NCBI GenBank assembly: GCA_026874595.1
Contig: CM049320.1
Location: 672,001 to 736,000 of the forward strand
Reading direction: 5' to 3'
DNA: 64,000 nucleotides
Source: Sipunculus nudus
Taxonomy: Eukaryota; Annelida; Sipuncula; Golfingiida; Sipunculidae
Part shown: in pieces, positions 24,401 through 36,043 of the stretch
Numbering within the stretch: the first letter of the stretch is position 1
Layout: each line of letters starts with the position of its first letter
Position numbers and translations under genes: made by a program
Notes under the pieces: generated by a model
The model's database searches: none
What the model was told of the DNA's origin: nothing
What the model saw: the letters and a program-made list of their open reading frames with translations, nothing else

Positions 24401-27400
24401 ATTAGATAGGTGGCCCTAATAGACAGCTAGTCTTATTAGACAGGTGGTCCTAATAGACAGACGGTCTTATTAGACAGCTGGTCCTAATAGACAGGTGGTC
24501 TATTCAGACAGGTGATCCTAACAGACAGATGGTTTACTAAGACAGGTTGTTCTCATAGACATGTGGTCTTGTCAGACAGGTGGCCCTAATAGACATGTTG
24601 GTGTATTAAGACAGGTGGTTTTATTAGTCAGGTGGTCCTAATAGACAGGTGGTCTTACAATGAGAAAGCTGGTCGTCATGTACAGGTGGTCTTATAAGAC
24701 AGGTGGTCCTAACAGACAGGTGGTCTTATTATGAGAAAGGTGGTCATAATGGGCAGATGGTCTAACAAGACTGGTGGACCTAATAGACAGATGGTCTTAC
24801 TAGAAAGGTGGTCGTAATAGACAGGTGGTTTATTAAGAAAGGTGCTCCTAATAGACAGGTGGTCTTATTAGACAGGTGGCCCTAATAGACAGATGGTCTT
24901 ACTAGAAAGATGGTCGTAATAGACAGGTGGTTTATTAAGAAAGGTGCTCCTAATAGACAGGTGGTCTTATTATGAGAAAGGTAGTGGTAATGGACAGATG
25001 GTCTAACAAGACTGGTGGACCGAATAGACATGTGGTCTTAATAGACAGGTGGTCGTACTACACAGGTGGTCTATTAAGAAAGGTGGTCCTTATAGACAGG
25101 TGGTTTTATTAGCAAGTGGTCATAGTAGACAGATGGTCTTAATAAACAGGTGTTCTTAATGGAGAGGTTGTCTTATTATGAGAAATGTGGTCGTAATGGA
25201 CAGATGGTCTAACAAGACTGGTGGACCCAATAGACAGATGGTCTTACTAGACAGGTAGTCGTAATAGACAGGTGGCCTATTAAGAAAGGTGGTCCTTATA
25301 GACAGGTGGTTTTATTAGACAGGTGGTCCTAGTAGACAGGTGGTCTGAATGGATAGGTGGTCTTTCGGACAGGTTCCACTGAAGAAGTACGTCTTCCTGG
25401 CCTAGACTAACCTGCACAGACCCAATCACGTGTCCCATGCCGTGTGCTATGGCCGGATTGATGGTGTACTTGGCTACGTAACGTCTCACACGCATATTGT
25501 CGTTATTGCCCTGGAAAAGGTAAGAATAGTAAATCAACATAAATTTGAAATGAATCGTTCTGTAAAATCGTTAAGAGCATGTTTTATGATAACAAATGTC
25601 TGTAACTGCATGATTACTGCTTGATTATACTGATGAAAGTCATATATAATTCTTATATCCTCCTTTTAATTTTATATATACCTTTAACTTAACATTTACA
25701 AGGACAAATGATACTTTAATTAAAAAAAACATGTTGTTAAATGAACACCAGTCGGCGCTATCAAGCTATGTTTTTTCGTTAATCCACTGAAGCTTGAGAG
25801 TACCCCACTGATTATCTTATTTTTCGTTAATCCACTGTAGCTTGAGAGTACCCCACTGATTATCTTATTTTTCGTTTATCCACTGTAGCTTGAGAGTACC
25901 CCACTGATTATCTTATTTTTCGTTAATCCACTGTAGCTTGAGAGTACCCCACTGATTATCTTATTTTTCGTTTATCCACTGAAGCTTGAGAGTACCCCAC
26001 TGATTATCTTATTTTTCAACATTTCTCTCAATGGGAGCTTTGACCCTGCTGGGCAGATAACAGTATCGTGTCTTGCCATTATTTAAATACAGGAAAATGG
26101 TGCTTTACAGTAAGCCGATTCTGATAACTATCCGTGAAATTGTTAAGTTCATGTTAAATCATTACAAGTCTGCCGATGATCATTGTTTGATGCATGTTAT
26201 TATTATTATTATTATTATTATTATCATTATTATTCCAAATTTAAAAACGTAGATGGTCCAAGAAGTGTAAGAGGTTTAATCATATCTTCAGACAAGTGAT
26301 CCCTCTTTGTAAGAGAACTCAGAATTTTAAAAGTTAAAAAAAATTAATTTTTCTGATGAGGGTGCCATTGCTGTTAACTGTATTTATTACACAATTGGAA
26401 CTTGTATATATAACACTCCTGTAACTTTAATTAATTACATATTTTATAGGTATGTTAATTACACTACAGTACTGTAGCATGTTTTTATTAAATACCTTTA
26501 ACTTTTACTTATCTCACAGGAGCAACTTGCCCTGGCTGTATTTTATTAATGACACCGACCTTCACCTCCTCAAGTTGTCCTCTGAACCTCTTCATATTGT
26601 CCGCCGTCTGTCAGGTCCTCGTTAGGACAAGGGTTAGTGCTGTGTTTGGGACGCCCTGGCTGTATTTTATTTATGACACTGACCTTCACGTCCTAGTTAA
26701 GGTGAGGGTTAGTACTGTGTTTGGGACGCCCTGGCTGTATTTTATTAATGACACTGACCTCCTCCTCCTCTATTCGTCCTCTGAACCTCTTCATATTGTC
26801 CGCCGTCTGTCAGGTCTTCGTAGGATAAGGGTTAGTACTGTTTTTGGGACGCCCTGGCTGTATTTTATTAATGACACTGACCTCCTCCTCCTCTAGTCGT
26901 CCTCTGAACCTCTTCTTCTTCTCCGCCGTCTGTCAGGTCCTCGTAGGATAAGGGTTAGTACTGTGTTTGGGAAGCCCTGGCTGTATTTTATTTATGACAC
27001 TGACCTTCACGTCCTAGTTAAGGTTAGGGTTAGTACTGTGTCTGGGACTACTGGCTGTATTTTATTAATGACACTGACCTTATCCTCCAATAGTCTTCCT
27101 CTGAAAACCTCTTCATCTTGTCCGCCGTCTATCAGGTCCTCGTAGGATAAGGGTTAGTACTGTGTTTGGGAAGCCCTGGCTGTATTTTATTTATGACACT
27201 GACCTTCACGTCCTAGTTAAGGTTAGGGTTAGTACTGTGTCTGGGACTACTGGCTGTATTTTATTAATGACACTGACCTTATCCTCCAATAGTCTTCCTC
27301 TGAAAACCTCTTCATCTTGTCCGCCGTCTATAAGGTCCTCGTAGGATAAGGGTTAGTACTGTGTTTGGGAAGCCCAGGCTCTATTTTATTTATGACACTG

Positions 27401-30400
27401 ACCTTCTCCTCCTCTAGTCGTCCTCTGAACCCCTTCATATTGTCCGCCGTCTGTCAGGTCTTCGTTAGGACAAGGGTTAGCACTGTGCTTGGGACGCCCA
27501 AGCTGTATTTTATTTATGACACTGACCTTCACGTCCTAGTTAAGGTTAGGGTTATTACTGTGTTTGGGACGCCCTGGCTGTAGTTTATTAATGACACTGA
27601 CCTCCTCCTCCTCTATTCATCCTCTGAACCTCTTCATATTGTCCGCCGTCTGCCAAGTCTTCGTAGGATAAGGGTTAGTACTGTGTTTGGGAAGCCCTGG
27701 TTGTATTTTATTAATGACACTGACCTTCACGTCCTAGTAAGGTTAGGGTTAGTCCTGTGTTTGGAACGCCCTGGCTGTATTTTATTAATGACACTGACCT
27801 CCTCCTCCTCCTCTTTTCGTCCTCTGAACCTCTTCATCTTGTCCGCCGTCTGGCAGGTCCTCGTTAGGACAAGGGTAAGTACTGTGTTTGGGAAGCCCAG
27901 GCTCTATTTTATTTATGACACTGACCTTCTCCTCCTCTAGTCGTCCTCGGAACCCCTTCATATTGTCCGCCGTCTGTCAGGTCTTCTTTAGGACAAGGGT
28001 TAGTACTGTGTTTGGGACGCCCTGGCTGTATTTTATTAATGACACTGACCTCCACCTCCTCTATTCGTCCTCTGAACCTCTTCATCTTGTCCGCCGTCTG
28101 TCAGGTCCTCGTAGGGTAAGGGTTAGTACTGTGTTTGGGACGCCCTGGCTGTATTTTATTAATGACACTGACCTTCACGTCCTCGTTAAGGTTAGGGTTA
28201 GTACTGTGTTTGGGACACCCTGGCTGTATTTTATTTATGACACTGACCTTCACGTCCCAGTTAAGGTTAGGGTTAGTACTGTTTTGGGGACGCCCTGGCT
28301 GTATTTTATTAATGACACTGACCTCCTCCTCCTCTATTCGTCCTCTGAACCTCTTCATCTTGTCCGCCGTCTGTCAGGTCCTCGTTAGGACAAGGGTTAG
28401 TACTGTGTTTGGGAAGCCCTGGATGTATTTTATTTATGACACTGACCTTATCCTCCTATAGTCGTCCTCTGAAAACCTCTTCATCTTGTCCGCCGTCTAT
28501 CAGGTCCTCGTAGGATAAGGGTTAGTACTGTGCTTGGGAAGCCCAGGCTGTATTTTATTAATGACACTGACCTCCTCCTCCTCCTCTTTTCGTCCTCTGA
28601 ACCTCTTCATCTTGTCCGCCGTCTGGCAGGTCCTCGTTAGGACAAGGGTAAGTACTGTGTTTGGGAAGCCCAGGCTCTATTTTATTTATGACACTGACCT
28701 TCTCCTCCTCTAGTCGTCCTCGGAACCCCTTCATATTGTCCCCCGTCTGTCAGGTCTTCTTTAGGACAAGGGTTAGTACTGTGCTTGGGACGCCCTAGCT
28801 GTATTTTATTTATGACACTGACCTTCACGTCCTAGTTAAGGTGAGGGTTAGTACTGTGTTTGGGACGCCCTGGCTGTATTTTATTAATGACACTGACCTC
28901 CTCCTCCTCTATTCGTCCTCTGAATCTCTTCATCTTGTCCGCCGTCTATCAGGTCCTCGTAGGATAAGGGTTAGAACTGTGTTTGGGAAGCCCTGGTTGT
29001 ATTTTATTTATGACACTGACCTTCTCCTCCTCTAGTCGTCCTCTGAACCTCTTCATCTTGTCCGCCGTCTGCCACGTCCTCGTTATCACCTCGCCGATAC
29101 GGCCCATCGCCTGTCAACATCACGTGACTGTATTACTGAATATAAACTAGGCATGAGGCTAAGATTCACATATGTCAAGGCTAACATGAACTCTATCATC
29201 CCTTGGTAATATTTAAAACATATAAGATATATATATATATATATATTATATATTGTTATTCACGTAAAAATTATATATCAACATCTATACTTTATGTAAC
29301 CTGATATCATTTAAAACTGAAGTGTCGGTTAATTTTACTATTCAATGGAATTTTAAATAATATATCTATACCTACATGTGAGTCTGAGGAGATGAAAACT
29401 TACCTGTGAATCTGAGGATATCATACTGATGGCGCCCATATCGTGTAAGATATCTTCTGCGGCGATCGTCTCTGCCCGGATGCGTGATTCAGCAAATGCC
29501 ACATCCTCCTTGAGGTTCCTATGACGACAGAAATCATGTGACTCAGCACAACATTATAAAAAAGTCCAAATGAACTATGTTGGAAGAGCAATATATCAGA
29601 GCAGTGTGAAATTATCCAACAGATGAAGAATTGTGTCCATTGAAAATTAGATAAACTAAGACTGATACAACACTTGTTACAACAAAATAATGAACAATGG
29701 AAAACAAAGCAATGGAAAACGAAGAGAAAAACTAGATGTGTCGGAACGAAACGAATGCCCCCGCCTGGGGCAAATTAGAAACATTTGTTAAATTTTGTAA
29801 TTTTTTTTTTAAGTTCAGGAGGTGTCGAATGGTCAAAAGTAGGTCAACAAGGGCAAAATGCAAACTCGATCTGTAACGGGTCATTATCAAGCAAAACACC
29901 AAAAATCAGGCCAGTATCTGCAGGCATTGTGAAAAAAAGTCCATACATGTGCTTTTTTTATAAAAATTTCTGTCTTTCATGAAATTTTCTATGTTTAGGA
30001 TCTGTCATATGGTAAAAAATAGGTCAACTGAGACAAAACGCGAACTCTATCTGTAACTGGTCATTATCTGCCCACACAGCAAAAATCAGGCCAATATCTG
30101 CAGGCATTGCGAAAAAAAAAGTCCGTACATGTGTATTTGTCATGAAAATTTATATTTTTCATGAAATTTTCTATGTTCAGAAGCCGTAAAACGGTCAAAA
30201 ATCAGGCCAATATCTACAGGCATTGCGAAAAAAGTCCGTACAACTGTTTGATTTCGGAATGACGGAATGACGGAAGGACGGAATGACGGACATGGGTAAA
30301 ACTATATGCCCCGGCCACTTTGTGGCGGGGGCATAAAAATCATCATCATCAGCCTGGTTTGCACCATAGCCGAATATCACTTTTATCTGGATGGTGGCAG

Positions 30401-33400
30401 ACCACAAGCGTGTCTTTCTTATCTGGATCGTGGGAGACCACAAGCGTGTCTTTCTTATCTGGACCGTGGCAGACCACGAGCGTGCTTGACTTATGTAGAC
30501 GGTGACAGACCACGAGCGTGTCTTACTTATGTAGACAGTGGCAGACCACAAGCGTGCCTTACTTATGTAGACGGTGACAGACTACAAGCGTGTCTTTCTT
30601 ATCTTGATCGTGGCAGACCACAAGCGTGTCTTTCTCTTCTGAACCGTGGCAGACCACGAGCGTGTCTGACTTATATAGACGGTGACAGACCACGAGCGTG
30701 TCTTACTTATGTAGAGAGTGGCAGACCACAGGCGTGTCTTACTTATGTAGACGGTATTAGAACACAAGCGTGTCTTTCTTATCTGGACCGTGGCAGACCA
30801 CAAGCGTGTCTGACTTATGGAGACGGTATTAGACCACAATCTTGTCTTACTTATATAGACGGTGGCAGACCACCAGCGTGTCTTATTTATGTTGATGGTA
30901 TAAGACAACAATCTTGTCTTACTTATGTAGACGGTGGCAGACCACTTGCGTGTGTTATTTATGTAGATGATGGCAGATCACGAGCGTGTCTTATTTATGT
31001 AGACGGTATAGGACCACAATTATCTAGGTGGTGGCAGACCAAGAGCGTGTTTTACCTATCTAAATTATGGCAGACGACTAGCGTTTATTACTAATCTAGG
31101 TTTGGCAGACCGCGAGCTTGTCTCATTTATCTAGAATCTAGCAGGCCACGAGCGTGTCCTACTTATCTAGATGGTGGCAGACCAGAATCTTGTCTTACTT
31201 ATCTAGATGATGGCAGACCATGAGCATGTCCAGATGTTCGTCTATGGTGTTCTTGGTGAATGGTCGTGTGGGGTTAGTGGAGGACGGCAGGACGTTGGGT
31301 TCGCCGCAGACACGGATGATGTCCGGGGCGTGTCCGCCGCCCGCGCCCTCTGAGTGGTATGTATGGATGGTCCGGTCCTTGAACGCCTCGATTGTCTGCT
31401 CCACACAAGCTGACTCGTTAAGAGTGTCCGTGTGTATCATTACCTGCACAGCAAATATCTTATTTCAATGATTTGATATCGTTTAAAGCTCAATGTGTTT
31501 GATAAACAAGGGACCCATGGGTCACGGCGCTCAGCTGAATGTGACATATATAACTGTATCACCATTGTTGTATGTAGGTCTGTAGGATTTCATTTTGACG
31601 GATGTAATTTTTGTATTAATCATGTAGTTGAGCGGAATAGTAATATAGAAGTATCAGTATTTCAAATATGTACAAGAATGTGTGTCTCAAATATTGCATT
31701 GGGAATGAACGGATGTTGTTAATTGCAGAGGAAGGAAGTGGAGATTTGCAAGTATAAAAATACACATTTAATAAATCAAAATAATTATGGAAAAGTAGAA
31801 AACGGATATGTTTTGGGGAGCAGTTATTTCTGAATGGGAGAGGAAACAGAATGTCTCAAAATACAGAGAATAAATGGTAGATTAGCTATGAGAAGTTGCC
31901 ATGTTTGATCTAAATTTAAGAAGGGGGGGGGGGGGAGAGTTGAGAAACACCTTTGGACCTCTGTATATTTTTTTTTATCAGTAATAAATTTTATGCAGTT
32001 GCCAGAAGAATATTGTCCCAAAAAAATACTCAGTGGCAGTAAGTGAGAAAAGTAACAACACCTTTGCATAAACATACAGGATACAAAATTTAAGCCAAAA
32101 GTGCTTACAGGTAAAAAAAAAGTTTTATTCATAATTATTTAATATGTAAAAACAGACAGAGAGAGAGAAAAACAAAGTAAGTCACTTTAATTCCCATTCT
32201 ACTGAGGCAGAAAAATACTGAACGATCCTCATTTTTTTAATACATCCATTTTTTGTTAAGAGAAATTTTTGACAAAATTTATAAATTTTACTATACATTT
32301 ACAGGATATATCAATTATATTTGAAAATTAAAGTTGATTAACATTTCTGAATTGCATCAACATTTATAGTTATTCTGCTCAGGCAACATCACATTATATA
32401 CACAGATGAATTTTTTTTTCTTAAAATATATTTTTGAAATTTGCAAAATAATAAAAATCTCAAAATAACACTTGATTCAGGAAAACTCTTACACATTGGA
32501 CCGGAAACAGCAATGCAATTACAGAATGTAACTAATGCGACATATCTGGTTGGGCGGGGGGGGGGGGGGGGGGGGTCAGGGTTGCCACGTCTTAAGTGAC
32601 CAAATATCTTCCCTGATTTTATACAAAGTCCATTATGTTTGGGCCCATAACTTTTTTAAATTATATAATACAGACTTTATTTCTAGCATGTGCATAGTAA
32701 TAATATAGAGGAAAATTTATGGTAAATATGAAGAAAACCAGGTCAGTGTAAAAGTAAATCAAATGTTCTTACAAGAAAAAAAAAGTGCCATGGTCAAACT
32801 TTGGCAAAATTTAAAGTACAAATTTTATATTTTTGCCAATATTTAAAAAAATTAACAGATTTTGATCTAATTTTTTATAAACAATTAAATTTTGAATAAA
32901 TAAAGTTGTATTACTAAAAATAATTCCCTAGCTTTAACACTTTTTCTCTTAAGTGACTTTCTTGAAATTCAAGTATCTTAAGTATCTTTCCTGATTTTTT
33001 ACTATGTTTAGGCGTATAACTTTTTTAAATGATTTAATACTGACTTAATTTCTGGCATGTACATAGGAACTATATAGAGGAATATGCATGGTAAATATGA
33101 AGTCCTATTGACCCAATTTTCGGCATGGTAGGATATTTTGGGGACATCTAACTGTATGCCGAATTTCAGATTCGTAGGTCCAATGGTGTCGAAACGTGCC
33201 AGTCTTACGGACGGACAACCGGAAAACAACTATAGCTCAGATGACTTATAGTCAACTGAGCTAAAAACAGCAAATTGTTTATACTAGATACTTGTACATT
33301 TAAAGATGATAGATTACTAGTACAATCAAAGGGCATAGTTACTGTGCGCCAGATGTTTCTTTGTGATTAATTGTCTTTTTTTATGTGTTCAGCTGCCTTG

Positions 33401-35990
33401 TTTCTTTGTGTTTAATTGTATTGTTTGTCGGTTGTGATATGCACTGTGGTTACGTAGTTTGCGATGTTTTTAACTGCACTTCGTGTTGCTTGGCAGTGTT
33501 AGCACCGTTTATACCTGTACCTCGTGTTTCTGGGCAGTGACTGCAGTTTATATACCTGTACGTCTTGTTTCTAGGCAGTGACTGCAGCATTTGTACGCCG
33601 TTTTTTTCACAATAGTTTTACTTGCGCGTTATGTTTCTCTGCAGTGTTTTTACCTGTAAGGAGAGAAAGATAGGTTTGGCAATTATGGAATGCTGTGGCA
33701 CTCTTAATGTTGTAACTCTGCGTTTCCTCACGGCTGTAGAGATTTTGTACTCTACATCTGATTTGGCTCCCATGCACGAGGCGATGCCAACGGATTGGTT
33801 GGCGCCTAGATCCTCACAGGATCTTTTCAATTTTGAAGTCCTCCAGGAAGACCTTCAGACTGTTTTTGAAGTGCTTCCTCTGCTCTCCAACTGAACGCCG
33901 GAGTTCACCAAACTCACCATAGAGAAGTTTTTTTGGGATGCGGTCATCCGGCATGTTGTTGATGTGACCTGCTTCCTTGTCTGGCATGTTATATTGCCAT
34001 TGGATGTAGAGCAGTTTTCGGGTGCATCTAAGATGGAAGTATTTTGGTCTGTTTTCGTGTCTCCTGTAAATCCTCTAGATTTCATAGCCGTATAGGAGAA
34101 AAGTGAGGACTGTTCAATAATGTTCAGTTTCGCGGCAGAACTAATTTCTCTCCTTTCCCAGGCTTCTTTCTGGGTCAAACGAATGCACTGCTTGTTTTTG
34201 TCTTTCTGTTATTGACCTCGGCATCGGTGTTGGCCATGTGTATGAAAGTGCTGCCCAAGTAGTCTTGCAGGTTATGTCCACCAAGAGGTGTGGTTTGTGG
34301 TATGGATTTTTGGGGACTGACTGAAACATCACTCCGTCTGCTTGTTACATTTGGTGAGGCCAAAACTGTCACAGGCTGACACCCTTCTTCACTCTTGTGA
34401 TGGCCTGCATCAGCCTGGGGCTGCATAGCTAACCATCGGACCTCTATCTAATGTTAATGCCTGTGTCACATTGTCTGAATGCAACGGTCAGCATCGTCGA
34501 AACATTACGCTGAAAACTGTCGGGGCGAGAACACAGCCTATTTAAGGCGGTTGGTCATATTCTTTTTCATTATCTTAAAGAGCCTTTCCAGGCTGACGGT
34601 GTCAAATATTATGTCATATCATTGGAACTAACTGTGGAGGTCTTGTTTCTGATCCAACTTTTTTCTTGGAGTTCGAGGGCAGCAAAAATCATTGCCACGG
34701 TCCCTCGGCTTGCACGGAGTCCGCACTAACCCTCGTAAGAAAGCATTGCTCCAGTTGGTCCTGCCGGCGGTTGAGCAGCACTCGGGCTAGAATGTTGCGT
34801 GGTACTTACAGTAGAGGTTCTCTGATGATTGGTAAAGGGCTTGCGGCGCCATTTCCCCTTACAGATATATACGATAGTGACATCAGGGTCTTCCCTTGGA
34901 ATTGGTCTTTGCTCCACTGGACCTCCTGACTCGAACACTCCGGCAGGTATAGTATCAGGACCTGGAGCTTTCTCAGTAGACATTTGGTTAAAGGCTTTTC
35001 GAACAAGCTCGTGTTGTTGAAGGGAAGTCTAGATCTGGGTTGACTGTCTCCTGGGGCGAGCGATGGCTTCGTTATTGGTGGAAGCTGAACATTTTAGCAC
35101 ACTATCGGAGTGCCCACCCAGCCTGTCAAAGATCTGTTTCTTATAAGTAGGCAGGGTTGTACCATCAACACTGATTAAAGGGGAATATCCTGCAGATTCT
35201 TGTCCGAATATGGATGTCTTCCATGGCAGTGTGTTTACCTGTACATCATGTTTCTCATAAGTGTCCTTCTATGCGTCGTCTTTCTCGGCAGTGTGATAAC
35301 CTGTACGTCCTGTTTCTCATAATGTGCTTAACTGTACGTCGTTTTTCACGGCAGTGTGTTTACCTGTACGTCGTGTTTCTTTGCAGTGTGATAACCTGTA
35401 CGCTGTGTTTCTTGTCAATGTGTTTACCTGTACGTCGTGTTTCTTTGCAGTGTTATTACCTGTACGCTTTGTTCACGTGAACGTGTTTACCTGTACGTCG
35501 TGTTTCTCGTCAGTTGTTTACCTGTACGTCATGTTTCACGGTAGTGTATTTACCTGTACATCGTGTTACTAGGCAGTGTATTTACCTGTACGTCATGTTT
35601 CTCTGCAGTCCGGAGACAATTGTCAATAGCTGCAGGTGTAGAGCCCCAGTCCTCGTGTAACTTCATCCTGTAGTTGACAAAAAGTAACCCTAATGTAAAA
35701 CACCTACTGTTATCATAGACGTAGAAGGAATCTGTCCGAGTGTACTTGGACACTGGTAGTTGACCCCTTACTCCACCTTTAGTTCTCTGCTTACTGACGA
35801 CGATTAGGGGTAGGAGATATAATCGAGGTTTACACCCTAACTATAATATGATACTACAAATCAGCGCAAAATATATTTCTGATAGTTCAGGTGATTTTCA
35901 GCTTGAATTTAATTCTGATATCTAGTCATAAGGAATATTATGGTCATTATTTTATGATTTTACAACCATTAAATCCGTTACCAATATACT

Positions 35991-36043
<53 letters not shown>

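Noticed and set aside
27888-28388. 166-codon plus-strand frame
   Set aside because: By-product of the exon 18-derived array on the opposite strand.
30306-31094. 262-codon open frame on the plus strand with a 12-residue repeat
   Set aside because: It is antisense to the 36-bp exon 16-derived array; the period explains the open frame.
33618-35020. Several short ORFs as separate genes
   Set aside because: They are frameshifted pieces of one degenerate LINE reverse transcriptase, or antisense to it.
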